From Candidatus Limosilactobacillus merdavium (GTDB lineage: Bacteria; Bacillota; Bacilli; Lactobacillales; Lactobacillaceae): a stretch of DNA of 56,849 bases. The DNA is taken from the NCBI GenBank assembly GCA_018883805.1, contig JAHLFK010000049.1, positions 1 through 56,849 of the forward strand, written 5' to 3'. Below, piece by piece: positions 20,191-30,657 of this stretch (position 1 is the first letter of the stretch; each line of letters begins with the position of its first letter). The notes beneath the pieces are model-generated. The model worked only from the letters and a program-made list of their open reading frames with translations, searched no databases and was not told where the DNA came from. A program made the position numbers and the translations under genes.

Positions 20191-20239
20191 AAAACAACCT
20201 CTAACGGATCAACTCAACAGATCCGTTAGAGGTTGTTTT
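20191..20239 (-). terminator. distal terminator of the trpS transcript
   Basis: Perfect 20-bp stem AAAACAACCTCTAACGGATC / GATCCGTTAGAGGTTGTTTT with a 9-nt loop. It lies beyond the 121-bp repeat that forms the trpS 3' untranslated region. Confidence 0.88.
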
Positions 20240-20271
20240 GATGATATTTTGTTTTTTAAGGTTCTAGGCAA

Positions 20272-20389
20272 CTGAGTCGAAACGTGCTCGCCAGGAGCTT
20301 GCTAGAGCTAGCAACCTCCTTCCTAGGCGCAAGTCGCCTTCGTCAGGAGAAATTGCTAGCCTTCCGCAAGCTCTCTGCTGGCTCGCACT

Positions 20390-20392
<3 letters not shown>
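20272..20392 (-). repeat. dispersed 121-bp repeat, copy A (trpS 3' end)
   Basis: Matches 55710-55830 at 115 of 121 positions with no gaps. Internally it holds several inverted repeats (GGCGACTTGCGCC, GCTAGCTCTAGC, GAGCTTGC / GCAAGCTC). On the reverse strand it begins TAGAGTGCGAGCC, and that TAG is the trpS stop codon. It carries no reading frame of its own. It looks like a REP- or MITE-like non-coding element. Confidence 0.9.
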
Positions 20393-21427
<1,035 letters not shown>

Positions 21428-21433
21428 TTAAAT

Positions 21434-21640
21434 TAAAAACGCCCTACTAGTCTTTAAACTAATAGGACGCATTATTTGCGCGGTACCACCTAATTTGTAG
21501 CGAAATGCTACCACTCTTAATTATTAAAGTTGTTATCCAATTCGTGCTTTGAGGACCTTCTCACCAACCGTCCTTCGCTAAACTCACACTACTTATTTGC
21601 CTCCTATTTTAAGCGATCTCATTAGGAAAAATCAAGATTC
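21434..21640 (-). promoter_or_regulatory. tryptophan T-box leader of trpS
   Basis: The conserved T-box sequence AGGTGGTACCGCG is at 21479-21491 (reverse strand). Stem I features GGTTGGTGAGAAGGTCC and a specifier loop GAATTGGATAAC with TGG (Trp) at 21537-21539 are present. The terminator stem is 21435-21470 (ACGTCCTATTAG-like arm, then U-run). Uncharged tRNA-Trp should favour the antiterminator and induce trpS. The hairpin AGTGGTAGC / GCTAC-type stem III lies between. Confidence 0.93.
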
Positions 21641-21694
21641 ACCCAAATGATCTTGTATAATGAAGGTATGACTTAAGATCTGGGAGTGAGAATT

Positions 21695-22654
21695 GTGAAG
21701 TCCAAGCGTAACAAGACAATTGATTTCAGTCTAGACGATGCTCCGGCAGAAGTTCTTGATGCAATCATTCAATTTGATAAGGAAAAATCAATTTCAGCAG
21801 AGCACATCACCGATAAAATTATCAATGGTGATTCTTTCCAAGTAATGAAGCAATTACCAGCTAATTCAATTGATCTCGCCCTCGTTGATCCGCCCTACAA
21901 TCTCAATAAAAAATACGACGGGATGACTTTCAAGCAAATGAAGCCTGAAAAATATCAAGCTTATACCGAAAAGTGGATTAACGAATTAAAGCCCTTATTA
22001 AAGCCTAATGCTAGTGTCTACGTTTTTGCGGACTGGGAAACAAGTATCGCACTAGCTCCCGTTCTCGGAAAACACTTCACGATTAAGAACCGAATTACCT
22101 GGCAACGCGAAAAGGGCCGTGGCGCGCTTACTAACTGGAAAAACAGCTCTGAAGACATTTGGTTCCTCACAAACGATTCTCACAACTACACGTTCAATGT
22201 CGACCAAGTAAAGCAACGGCGCCAAGTAGTTGCCCCATATAAAGAAAACGGTCATGCAAAAGATTGGCAAGCTACAAATACTGGTAATTTTCGCGATACC
22301 ATGCCTAGCAATCTCTGGGACGATATCTCAATCCCTTACTGGTCAATGCCGGAAAATACAAATCACCCAACCCAAAAGCCTGAAAAATTAATGGCTAAGG
22401 TGATCCTCGCCAGTTCCAATCCCGGCGATACAATTCTAGATCCATTTGCCGGTGCTGGCTCTAGTCTTGTTACCGCCAAAAAACTAAATCGCCATTTCAT
22501 TGGGATCGAACAAAGTCTCCTATATTGTGCTTGGGGACAATACCGTATCTCTAAAGCTACTGAAGATCCTCACATCCAAGGATATACTGACGGTGTCTTC
22601 TGGCCACGAAATACTTTGGCTTTGCAGAAGAAGTATTTGAATGATAAGAAATAA
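21695..22654 (+). CDS. orphan site-specific DNA methyltransferase (beta class, N6-adenine type)
   Basis: 319 residues. Motif IV DPPYN is at 65-69, before motif I (DPFAGAGSS, about 245), with FIGIE after it: the beta-class order of DpnA/CcrM-like enzymes. DPPY favours N6-adenine over C5 cytosine. Other motifs are HPTQKP and the WDDISIPYW target region. A basic N-terminal extension (MKSKRNK) precedes it. The start is GTG 21695, spaced 8 nt from GGGAG; another GTG three codons upstream lies in the site. No restriction gene or specificity subunit flanks it, so it acts as a solitary methylase. Confidence 0.9.
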   Translation: MKSKRNKTIDFSLDDAPAEVLDAIIQFDKEKSISAEHITDKIINGDSFQVMKQLPANSIDLALVDPPYNLNKKYDGMTFKQMKPEKYQAYTEKWINELKPLLKPNASVYVFADWETSIALAPVLGKHFTIKNRITWQREKGRGALTNWKNSSEDIWFLTNDSHNYTFNVDQVKQRRQVVAPYKENGHAKDWQATNTGNFRDTMPSNLWDDISIPYWSMPENTNHPTQKPEKLMAKVILASSNPGDTILDPFAGAGSSLVTAKKLNRHFIGIEQSLLYCAWGQYRISKATEDPHIQGYTDGVFWPRNTLALQKKYLNDKK

Positions 22655-22659
22655 AGTTA

Positions 22660-22697
22660 AAAAAGCTTGTTGCACCTCAAAATGCAACAAGCTTTTT
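22660..22697. terminator. bidirectional terminator between methyltransferase and melA
   Basis: Perfect 15-bp stem AAAAAGCTTGTTGCA / TGCAACAAGCTTTTT with an 8-nt loop between convergent genes. Confidence 0.92.
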
Positions 22698-22703
22698 AAA
22701 TCC

Positions 22704-24926
22704 CTATGCCTTCTTCGCAATAAACAGACGTGAGCTAAAGTCAGAAGGATCCTTCTCAGGCTTTGTCCGGTCCATAATCCGTGGAACAAAGTAACCAGCA
22801 TTCATTAATTCAGCACCAGAGAAGCGTTCTTTACCATCATTAACTGTGTAAGTTGCTTCTGGATCAAGTCCAGTAAAGTATACTCGGATGTAAGCGGGGT
22901 TAGCACCGTTAAGGATTTGGAACCGTGCTAAGATTGCTTCACTCTTGTCTGCGTTAACAACTTGCCAGTCATAAACATTATCATTTGCGGTATCAGCATT
23001 GTCTAAGCGGTAGAACTTACCGAATTGGAAGAGGTGCCGGTATTGCTTGTAGAAGGCAACTTGCTTCTTAATAGTCGCTAATTCATCAGCGGACATCTTA
23101 GTAATATCCAATTCGTAACCGAAGTCACCAAAGTAAGCTACAGCAGCACGAGTATCAAGTGAAGTTAATCGACCAACTTGATCATTTGGTACAGCAGATA
23201 CATGCGCACCCCACATGTTTTGGGTGTAACCATATGAAGTTCCATCTTGAATCTTAATCCGTTCAACGGCATCAGTATCATCACTGCACCATGCTTGTGG
23301 AGCGTAGTACATCATTCCAAGATCGAACCGACCACCACCGGAAGCACAAGATTCAAAGAGAACATTAGGAAATGCTTCAGTCAAACGAGCATATAGTTGA
23401 TAAACTCCCAAAATGTACCGGTGAGGGAATTCTAACTGTTGATCAGCTGGTAATTGAGCGCCAAACATTTCAGTAATATTCCGGTTCATATCCCACTTGA
23501 TGTAATCAAGCTTGGTTTGCTTAATAATTGCACTAATATGATCGTAAAGGTAGTCGACAACTTCTTGGCGAGTCATAACAAGGACGTACTGGTTCCGTGC
23601 TGGTGTACCATGACGACCAGGAGTTGCAATCATCCAGTCAGGGTGCTTTTCATACAACTTACTATCGATTGAAATCATTTCTGGTTCGAACCAGAGACCA
23701 AACTTCATTCCTTTATCGTGAACCTTGTTAGCAAAACCGCTAATTCCGTTACTAAACTTCTTTTGATCAACGAACCAGTCACCTAGACTAGACTTGTCGT
23801 CGTCACGATGACCAAACCAACCATCATCTAGGACAAACATTTCAATTCCTAGTTCATGAGCCTTATTAACAATCTTCATTAACTTGGTTTCATTAAAGTC
23901 CATGAAAGTGGCTTCCCAGTTATTGATCAAAATTGGCCGATCTTGGTGGGCAAAGTGTTGGTTAATAATATGATCTTGGTAGAATTCACCTAATTGTTGG
24001 CTCATTTGGTTAAGTCCATCACTGGTATATGTCATCACAGCTTCTGGTGTTTGGAAACTTTCACCATTGTTTAACTTCCAGCCAAAATCATCAGGATTAA
24101 TTCCCACGAGAACCCGGGCAGTATCAAATTGATCGACTTCAACAGAATCAAGGAAATTACCAGAGTAGATGAAGTTGAAACCAAATGCAGCCCCTTGGTT
24201 ATTATCAGTATTTGGCCGAGCCAATGCAAAGAACGGATTGTGTTGGTGACTTGAAGCAACCCGCAAACTACTGATGCTTTGTACTCCTGGACGAAGTGGT
24301 GTCCGCATTAAGTGCCGTTCACGTGCCCAGCTACCGGAGAATTGTAACATGTCATAATTACGATCTGGCAAATCAAGTTGCAAACTCAAAGCACGGTCTA
24401 ATGTCACAGCTTCTTGGCCATGATTGATGAATGTCGCACTCCGCACAATCACGTCTTCTTTTTCAAAGACTGTGTAATGAAGTTGGAGAGTAAGGTTAGC
24501 TAACTTATCCTTAAAGGTAACAGTTAATGTCTGAGCATCGTCACCCTTGTCATCAAATGATGATGGCATATTAGCGAGACGCTTCTTACCATCTACCAAT
24601 TCATAACCGGTATATTCAAATTCAGAAGTGCGTGCTCCGTTAGCGTAAGTAATCCGGTAAGCTGGGTAACGATAATCACCTTTACCTAAGCCAGCGTATT
24701 CTTGCTTGATAAGCTCTAATTGAAAGTCACTTTGTTCAACCGTAAGAGTATTTGTACAATCATGTTCCTCACGACTAGCTAAGTTTAGATAATCGCTTTT
24801 TACTGGAATTTTTGGACCATAATACAATTGCCCTGCGTTACCATTTTCCAAAATCTTAAAGACATAACTCGTTTTGTTTGTCTGTAAGTGGAATAATTGA
24901 TGTTCTTTATTAACATGGACACTCAT
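22704..24926 (-). CDS. melA: alpha-galactosidase, GH36
   Basis: 740 residues, typical for GH36. Catalytic centre: nucleophile Asp in IKWDMNRNI and acid/base Asp in WCSDDTDAVERI; substrate loops FVLDDGWFGHRDDD and ESCASGGGRFDLG match. It hydrolyses alpha-1,6-galactosides such as melibiose and raffinose in the cytoplasm; no signal peptide. A divergent AraC regulator (25218-26051) and a cre-like site over its 5' leader suggest induction by substrate plus catabolite repression. No dedicated transporter is adjacent. Confidence 0.96.
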   Translation of the reverse strand: MSVHVNKEHQLFHLQTNKTSYVFKILENGNAGQLYYGPKIPVKSDYLNLASREEHDCTNTLTVEQSDFQLELIKQEYAGLGKGDYRYPAYRITYANGARTSEFEYTGYELVDGKKRLANMPSSFDDKGDDAQTLTVTFKDKLANLTLQLHYTVFEKEDVIVRSATFINHGQEAVTLDRALSLQLDLPDRNYDMLQFSGSWARERHLMRTPLRPGVQSISSLRVASSHQHNPFFALARPNTDNNQGAAFGFNFIYSGNFLDSVEVDQFDTARVLVGINPDDFGWKLNNGESFQTPEAVMTYTSDGLNQMSQQLGEFYQDHIINQHFAHQDRPILINNWEATFMDFNETKLMKIVNKAHELGIEMFVLDDGWFGHRDDDKSSLGDWFVDQKKFSNGISGFANKVHDKGMKFGLWFEPEMISIDSKLYEKHPDWMIATPGRHGTPARNQYVLVMTRQEVVDYLYDHISAIIKQTKLDYIKWDMNRNITEMFGAQLPADQQLEFPHRYILGVYQLYARLTEAFPNVLFESCASGGGRFDLGMMYYAPQAWCSDDTDAVERIKIQDGTSYGYTQNMWGAHVSAVPNDQVGRLTSLDTRAAVAYFGDFGYELDITKMSADELATIKKQVAFYKQYRHLFQFGKFYRLDNADTANDNVYDWQVVNADKSEAILARFQILNGANPAYIRVYFTGLDPEATYTVNDGKERFSGAELMNAGYFVPRIMDRTKPEKDPSDFSSRLFIAKKA

Positions 24927-24949
24927 TTCAAATAGCTCCTTTTTACTAT

Positions 24950-24963
24950 TGTAAGCATTTACA
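24950..24963. promoter_or_regulatory. cre-like catabolite repression site of melA
   Basis: TGTAAGCATTTACA matches the CcpA-binding consensus TGWNANCGNTNWCA at all but one position (A for G in the central CG) and is a near-palindrome. It lies 24 nt upstream of the melA start, where bound CcpA would block initiation or elongation. Confidence 0.6.
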
Positions 24964-25122
24964 TTACAATTATAACCTTGTTTTTAAGTGATCACTAGTC
25001 AGATTATTATTATAGATATATTTTGTATCCGCTTTCAGTGATTTAACTTCATTATATTGGAGTTTAATTTATTGTTCCATGGCATTTGCGTTTCAAAGAA
25101 TGGTTTTATAGTAAAAAACAAA

Positions 25123-25152
25123 TTGACATATTCTCTAGAGCGATCGTACGAT
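25123..25152 (+). promoter_or_regulatory. promoter of the AraC regulator with overlapping palindrome
   Basis: TTGACA (25123-25128), an 18-nt spacer and TACGAT (25147-25152). A perfect 10-bp palindrome ATCGTACGAT (25143-25152) covers the -10 box and could be an operator. The transcript would start about 55 nt before the regulator's ATG. Confidence 0.6.
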
Positions 25153-25217
25153 AATAACTGGTATCAAATAATTACTTGTTAACAAATATCCATGTTAGTT
25201 GTAGAGGAGATTATAAA

Positions 25218-26051
25218 ATGGACGATCAGTACAAAAGCTTTTCCCGTAAAAGTTTTGAAAGTACCATTCTATTTATGGGGCAATATAGTTGTCCACCAAA
25301 TTACTTTTATCGTGGTAACAACGTTCGTGACAATTACGTAATCCATTTTATTCAAGAAGGTCAAGGAACCTTTTCATCCGCTAATCATTCAGTAGTAACC
25401 TTGAAACGCGGTGATGTCTTTATTTTGCCGAAAGGGGTTCCCTGTTTCTACCAAGCCGATGGTAAGAACCCTTGGAAATATTTTTGGATTGGCCTATCAG
25501 GGACCAAAATCAAAACGATGCTTTCTGGTTCACAACTATCCACGAAAAGATACTTACGTCAGGTCCAAGATAGTGAATTCTACAAACGCTTGCTTCAACT
25601 CTACCAAGCACTCAAACAACCAAGCTCACTCCCAAATGATATTCAAATAGAAGCCTTAACCTACCAGATGTTCTACAGTCTCGTAACCGAATACCCAGCA
25701 AAGAACCAACAATTAAACAATAAGGCTACCAACCAGCTCCAACTTGCGGAATATTATCTCAAGGAAAACTACCAGAACGTTACCTGCAATATTGAAGATC
25801 TTAGTCATCATTTGAACATTTCCCGGAGTTATCTCTACACCCTTTTCAAAAAACATTTAAATATTTCCCCTCAAAAGTACTTAACTCAGTTACGAATGGA
25901 AAACGCTAGTCAACTTCTCCATAACACTAGCGAATCAGTCCAAACCATTTCTCGCCAAGTAGGTTACAAGGATGAATTCACTTTTTCCAAGGCTTTTAAA
26001 CGGTACAGCGGCTTTAGTCCTAAAGTATATCGTCAAAAGGTATCCTATTAA
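25218..26051 (+). CDS. AraC family regulator of alpha-galactoside use (MsmR/RafR-like)
   Basis: 277 residues. An N-terminal cupin-like sensor (about 20-95, with QEGQGTF, LKRGDVFILPKGVP and YFWIGLSG) is followed by a C-terminal pair of HTH motifs (about 185-277: LSHHLNISRSYLYTLFKKHL, then ISRQVGYKDEFTFSKAFKRY-type). Start is ATG 25218, 8 nt after GAGGAG; the frame extends upstream without a site. Divergent from melA across a 291-bp gap holding the cre-like site, it is the likely activator of melA. That gap shows nothing else coding. Confidence 0.9.
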   Translation: MDDQYKSFSRKSFESTILFMGQYSCPPNYFYRGNNVRDNYVIHFIQEGQGTFSSANHSVVTLKRGDVFILPKGVPCFYQADGKNPWKYFWIGLSGTKIKTMLSGSQLSTKRYLRQVQDSEFYKRLLQLYQALKQPSSLPNDIQIEALTYQMFYSLVTEYPAKNQQLNNKATNQLQLAEYYLKENYQNVTCNIEDLSHHLNISRSYLYTLFKKHLNISPQKYLTQLRMENASQLLHNTSESVQTISRQVGYKDEFTFSKAFKRYSGFSPKVYRQKVSY

Positions 26052-26062
26052 TTTATACAACA

Positions 26063-26107
26063 AAAGACACTGAACACTCGTAAAACGAATATTCAGTGTC
26101 TTTTTTA
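26063..26107. terminator. bidirectional terminator after the AraC gene
   Basis: Stem AAAGACACTGAA / TTCAGTGTCTTT around an inner CACTCG..CGAATA loop, followed by TTTTTT on the plus strand and TTTTG on the other. It also ends the ndk transcript. Confidence 0.88.
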
Positions 26108-26160
26108 GTGTTTATTAGAAGAAATTGCTTTCCTGTATTTCTGAATAATCAGGAGTTTGT

Positions 26161-26604
26161 TTATTCCCCTTGAGTAAATTCAAATTCTGGGAACCAAATC
26201 TTAATTTCCTTAGTAGCAGATGCTGGTTCGTCAGAAGTGTGAACAATATTCCGCAGGTTGCCATCTGGCCATTCACGACCATAGTCACCACGGATAGTTC
26301 CCCATTCGGCTTCAACTGGGTTAGTAGCACCAGCCATGTTGTGGATAGCCTTAATAACGTTGGTACCAGAAACAACGATTCCAACGATTGGGCCTTCAGT
26401 CATATATTCAAGCAATTCTGGGAAGAATGGCTTGTCAACCTTGTCAGCGTAGTGTTGACGAAGTAATTCTTCAGTTGGTTGAATCATCTTTAGCGCTTCA
26501 ATCTTGTAGCCTTTCCGTTCGATTCGGGTGATAATTTCTCCGATATGACGGGTCTTAACACCGTCAGGCTTTACTAAAACTAATGTGTATTCGTCTTTAA
26601 CCAT
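26161..26604 (-). CDS. ndk: nucleoside diphosphate kinase
   Basis: 147 residues. The catalytic His122 sits in NIVHTSDEPASA (usually NxxHGSD). The phosphate-binding KPDGV (12-16) and GATNPVEAEWGTIRGDYG are intact. It balances NTP pools by gamma-phosphate transfer. HTSD in place of HGSD and an extra acidic tail (EFEFTQGE) are minor departures. Single gene with a weak ribosome-binding site, GAGGAGAT. Confidence 0.95.
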   Translation of the reverse strand: MVKDEYTLVLVKPDGVKTRHIGEIITRIERKGYKIEALKMIQPTEELLRQHYADKVDKPFFPELLEYMTEGPIVGIVVSGTNVIKAIHNMAGATNPVEAEWGTIRGDYGREWPDGNLRNIVHTSDEPASATKEIKIWFPEFEFTQGE

Positions 26605-26699
26605 GGCGAAAACATCTCCTCACTTATCAATCTAACATATACAGACTAACATAACTTTATGCATAATGAAAGCGCTTTTTCACCAATTTTACTAAGCTT

Positions 26700-29012
26700 T
26701 TACTTTGTTAACTCGTGCTCAATCGTTAGTTGCAGACTGGCTTTCTCGTTCACCGCTGTACAGACAGGACCATTACTAATCATCGTAAGATCATGCATTG
26801 CTCGAGTTGCCATGGTATAAATCATGCCAATTTGATCGGTTCCCGTTAGGTTTTCCTGAGAAATGTCATAAGCAATTACAGAGTCAAACTCCAATCCCTT
26901 TGCAAGGTATACCGGAAGAACCAAAATGCCGCTCGGTAAGGAGGTATCGTTCATGTCTAACAGGTGAACATCATCAAATTGTCGACGCAACTGACGATAA
27001 ACGTGTTGTGCTTGTTCTTGGTTCTTCGTTAATACAGCAACTGTCTCATATTCATCATGGTATTTTTGCACACTATTTTGCAGTGCCTGTGCAACTGCAT
27101 CTTCAGAATAGCGTACCAGAAGTGATGGTCGCTTACCATGACGGGTGAATGACATAATTTGATCGCCGTCTGGTAAGAGTGACTTCGCAAAATCAGTAAT
27201 TTCCTTCGTTGACCGGTAACTCCGCCGCAACGAAATTAAGTTAGGGTGTTTAGCATCCATTGTTTGACTTAGCCGATTCAACAAATTCTCTGGCAATTCC
27301 AATGGTTTAAACAGTGCTTGTTCGCTATCTCCAAGGACGGTGAACTTAGCACGAGGAAAGGCATGCCGGAGATAAATCATCATTGCGACAGAATAGTCTT
27401 GCATTTCATCAATGAAGACATATTTAAATGAATGATTCTGACCAGTTCCCATTAATAAATCACGCAGGTACATTAATGGTGCAGCGTGCATCATCTCTAA
27501 ACGGTGCATTTCCAACTCTGAACTATAGTTAGCAATCATCTTTTCCCATTCCGAGCGCTGGATATTCTCAGGCAGTGGTAATTGACCTAGCCAGTTAGCA
27601 TATTGGCTATAGAGATCAATGAAATAGTCATTATAGATTGCATCGGCAACAATTCGCAGCCGGCGTTTGGCCCACCGGTAAGCTAAGTAAGCATACTGCT
27701 CGTCTTCGTCTCGAAAATCATCAATCGTTTTCTTCCCATAAAGGTTATGGATTTGCTGGGTATCAAGGCTATCCAGTTCCTTAGCAACCCAGTCCTTCTT
27801 TGCTTCAACCTTAACCCGGCGTTGCAGTTCCCGAATCAACTGGTTCTTTAATTGGACCATTCGATTAGCAGCCTTCATCGCTGTAGGCTGGCTTTCGTAA
27901 AGCGACTGGATATGTTCTGCCGTAAAGAATACGCGGCCTTCAAATGTAATGTTGCTAAAGCATAACTGTTCATCTAACAAATGGGTCGCATAGTAATGAA
28001 CGTTATGCATTGCTTCTTTGCTTTCAAGAAAGTCCGCAATCCGCCGATCCTGTTTTGAAGCCCGTTGCCGCTTCTCATAACGTTCAAAAATATTCTCTAC
28101 TTGGAGACCCTCAAACCGCCGGCGAACAAAGCCAGACATTGTAACCTGCCGCATGTTACGTTCACCCAAACTTGGTAAGACTTGAGAAATGTAGTGACTA
28201 AACAACCGGTTTGGACTAAATAGCACAATTTGATCAGCGTTCAATGCGGTCCGGCTATGGTAAAGCAAATAGGCAATTCGTTGTAAGATCGCTGATGTTT
28301 TCCCTGAACCAGCAACCCCTTGCACGAGAAGCAAGTCACTATGAGTATCCCGGATAATATCGTTCTGCTCCTGCTGAATGGTTGCCACAATATTATGCAT
28401 GTACTGATCGTTCTGTTCACCAAGAGCTGCCTGAAGGAGTTCATCCCCCACCGTCTCATTAGTATCAAACATGTTAACAATCCGGCCGTCCTTAATGGTA
28501 AATTGCCGTTTTTTCACTAGTGTTGTCTCACTAATACCGTTTGGTGTCTCATAACTTACTTCACCCAAGGTCCCGTTATAGTAAATTCCAGAAATTGGGG
28601 CCCGCCAGTCATATATCAAAAAGGCAGTCTTATCGTCATTCATCAATGAAGCCGTTCCAATATACAACGTTTCTGGTTTATCTTTACCAGGATCCTGAAC
28701 ATCAATCCGACCAAAGTATGGCGAATGTTTCAAGTTTTGAAGAGTCTTCAGTTGCCGCCGCAAAATGGTTTCACTTTCAGCTGCTCGTGAAACTAATTGC
28801 CGCTGTTGTTCAATCATTGCCCGTGATTCAGCAATATCATCAATTTCATACCGGTTAATTGAGGCGTTTTCGCTGTAGTTCTTTTCAACTGCCCGCGTTT
28901 CCTTATGGGCGTCAGCGAGGGCCTTTTTAGTTTCATCAATTTGTTTATCGATCTGTTTCATTACCAGATCAACGCGCTGTTGTTCTACTTGTCGTTCTTG
29001 CTCTTCGTTCAC
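26700..29012 (-). CDS. helD: HelD-type superfamily I helicase-like ATPase
   Basis: 770 residues. An N-terminal coiled-coil arm (about 1-80, rich in Glu/Lys/Gln) precedes split UvrD/RecD2-like domains: Walker A VAGSGKTSAILQR (about 225), FIDEMQDYS (Walker B, about 545), SLRRSYRST (motif IV) and LAKGLEFDSVIAYD (motif V). The coiled-coil arm identifies HelD, which binds and releases stalled or hibernating RNA polymerase in Firmicutes, rather than a DNA-repair helicase. Single gene between ndk and gluconokinase. Confidence 0.93.
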   Translation of the reverse strand: MNEEQERQVEQQRVDLVMKQIDKQIDETKKALADAHKETRAVEKNYSENASINRYEIDDIAESRAMIEQQRQLVSRAAESETILRRQLKTLQNLKHSPYFGRIDVQDPGKDKPETLYIGTASLMNDDKTAFLIYDWRAPISGIYYNGTLGEVSYETPNGISETTLVKKRQFTIKDGRIVNMFDTNETVGDELLQAALGEQNDQYMHNIVATIQQEQNDIIRDTHSDLLLVQGVAGSGKTSAILQRIAYLLYHSRTALNADQIVLFSPNRLFSHYISQVLPSLGERNMRQVTMSGFVRRRFEGLQVENIFERYEKRQRASKQDRRIADFLESKEAMHNVHYYATHLLDEQLCFSNITFEGRVFFTAEHIQSLYESQPTAMKAANRMVQLKNQLIRELQRRVKVEAKKDWVAKELDSLDTQQIHNLYGKKTIDDFRDEDEQYAYLAYRWAKRRLRIVADAIYNDYFIDLYSQYANWLGQLPLPENIQRSEWEKMIANYSSELEMHRLEMMHAAPLMYLRDLLMGTGQNHSFKYVFIDEMQDYSVAMMIYLRHAFPRAKFTVLGDSEQALFKPLELPENLLNRLSQTMDAKHPNLISLRRSYRSTKEITDFAKSLLPDGDQIMSFTRHGKRPSLLVRYSEDAVAQALQNSVQKYHDEYETVAVLTKNQEQAQHVYRQLRRQFDDVHLLDMNDTSLPSGILVLPVYLAKGLEFDSVIAYDISQENLTGTDQIGMIYTMATRAMHDLTMISNGPVCTAVNEKASLQLTIEHELTK

Positions 29013-29055
29013 GACATTGCCCCCTTTAAAATCAGTCTTACTATTGTAGCACTAT

Positions 29056-30600
29056 TCAATCTTTAGTATGAAGTGATCCGAACTCGTCTTGGAGCCTAGC
29101 CATTGTCGAATATGCAGGTGACAACAGCTCTTCAACTTGTTTAAAGAGCGGGAGTAACTTAGAGTACACGGCAGCTGCTTCAGGTTGTGGTTGGTAAATC
29201 GTTTCATGGCTAAGATAATTCTTAACAACACTATAATCTTCTGCCATTCCAATGCTTTCCATCACCATGATAATTGCGCCAAGGCATCCCGATTCAAAAG
29301 AGTCTGGAACATTTACCTGACAGTCAAGGGTATCTGCAAGCATTTGCCGCCAAACTTTAGAACGCGCAAAACCACCAGTTGCCGTTACCGATGATGGCTT
29401 CCCTATCAGTTTAGTTAATGATTCAAAAACAACTGCAATGTTTAAGTTAATCCCCTCTAAAATTGCACGAAGCATATCTGCTCTCGTATGCAATGCGGTT
29501 AAGCCAAAGAAGTCTCCCCGAGCATTGGAATTCCAAAGTGGTGCTCGTTCACCGCCTAAGTATGGGTGGAACAATAAGCCATGGGAACCAGCTGGTGTAT
29601 TTGCAATTACGTGATTAGCCAAAGTGTAGCGATCCACCATCTCATTTTTGACTGCACTCTCATCAACTAAATGGTGAACAGCCCATTGGAAAACATAACC
29701 ACCATTGTTTAAGGGGCCACCAACTATCCAGTGTTTCCGGTCAACTGCATAGCAAAAGAGTCGCTCTTGCGGATCAATCACTGGATGATCAGTGATTACC
29801 CGAACTGCTGCGGATGTTCCAATTGTAATTGCTACCTGATCTGGCTTAATTGCGCCAACACCGATATTGGACAAAGCACCGTCAAAAGCACCATAAATAA
29901 ACGGTGTATTAATGGGTAATCCCATCTTCCGCCGTGCGATCTCACTCATTGTCCCTGCCTGGGTTGTTGGATCAACAATCTCTGGTAATTGTCTTTCATC
30001 GATCCCAGTTAGTTTCAACGCCATCGGATCCCATTGACCGGCCCGAATGTCCATTAAACCTGTACCACTAGCAACTGAAATATCCAACCGAAATTCATGA
30101 AAGAAGCGCCAAAAAAGATATGACTTAATATCAGCAACATAATGCATCTTTTTAAATAGTGCTGGTTGTGTTCGCTTCAACCAGAGCAATTTAGTCACCG
30201 GCGACATCGGGTGGATTGGCGTTCCCGTCCTCTGGTAAAGCTGTTTTCCTTGAGGTGATTTTTTTAAACGTAATGCATCTGCACGTGCTCTAGTATCGGC
30301 CCAGGTAATAATCCTCGTTAGCGGTTGATGATTTTCATCTAATAAGATCACACTCTGGTTAGCTGTCGAAAATGCTACACCGAGAAGTTGACCATTATTT
30401 AGATCTGCCCGGTTAGTTGCATCTCGGATAACTTTTTTAACTGCTTTTACGATTTCTTCGGGATCTTGCTCTGCCATTCCTTGAGGATTCCGATAAATCG
30501 GATACCCCTTTACAAAATGACCAATGATCGTCGCGTCTTGATCGTACAGTACTGCTTTGGTGGCGGTTGTTCCGACATCAACACCAATCAGATATCTCAT
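29056..30600 (-). CDS. gntK: gluconokinase, FGGY family
   Basis: 514 residues. FGGY kinase signatures: GVDVGTTATKAVLYD at the start, TPIHPMSPVTKLLWLK, and the C-terminal TATGGFARSKVWRQMLADTL. It makes 6-phosphogluconate for the phosphoketolase route, useful in a heterofermenter. Start is ATG 30600 after AAGGAGGG (5 nt). A hairpin with U-run sits directly upstream of its ribosome-binding site. No gluconate permease is adjacent. Confidence 0.92.
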   Translation of the reverse strand: MRYLIGVDVGTTATKAVLYDQDATIIGHFVKGYPIYRNPQGMAEQDPEEIVKAVKKVIRDATNRADLNNGQLLGVAFSTANQSVILLDENHQPLTRIITWADTRARADALRLKKSPQGKQLYQRTGTPIHPMSPVTKLLWLKRTQPALFKKMHYVADIKSYLFWRFFHEFRLDISVASGTGLMDIRAGQWDPMALKLTGIDERQLPEIVDPTTQAGTMSEIARRKMGLPINTPFIYGAFDGALSNIGVGAIKPDQVAITIGTSAAVRVITDHPVIDPQERLFCYAVDRKHWIVGGPLNNGGYVFQWAVHHLVDESAVKNEMVDRYTLANHVIANTPAGSHGLLFHPYLGGERAPLWNSNARGDFFGLTALHTRADMLRAILEGINLNIAVVFESLTKLIGKPSSVTATGGFARSKVWRQMLADTLDCQVNVPDSFESGCLGAIIMVMESIGMAEDYSVVKNYLSHETIYQPQPEAAAVYSKLLPLFKQVEELLSPAYSTMARLQDEFGSLHTKD

Positions 30601-30612
30601 GTTTCCCTCCTT

Positions 30613-30647
30613 AAAAAGGACTGTCACTTTTTCGTCACAGTCCTTTT
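30613..30647 (-). terminator. terminator between antiporter gene and gntK
   Basis: AAAAGGACTGTGAC / GTGACAGTCCTTTTT (one mismatch) with a 6-nt loop, then AAGGAGG of gntK only a few bases on. It ends the antiporter transcript; readthrough could supply gntK. Confidence 0.75.
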
Positions 30648-30657
30648 GTTCACTAAC

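Noticed and set aside
26700..29012. UvrD-type DNA repair helicase
   Set aside because: The long N-terminal coiled coil and the split helicase domain fit HelD better than UvrD/PcrA.
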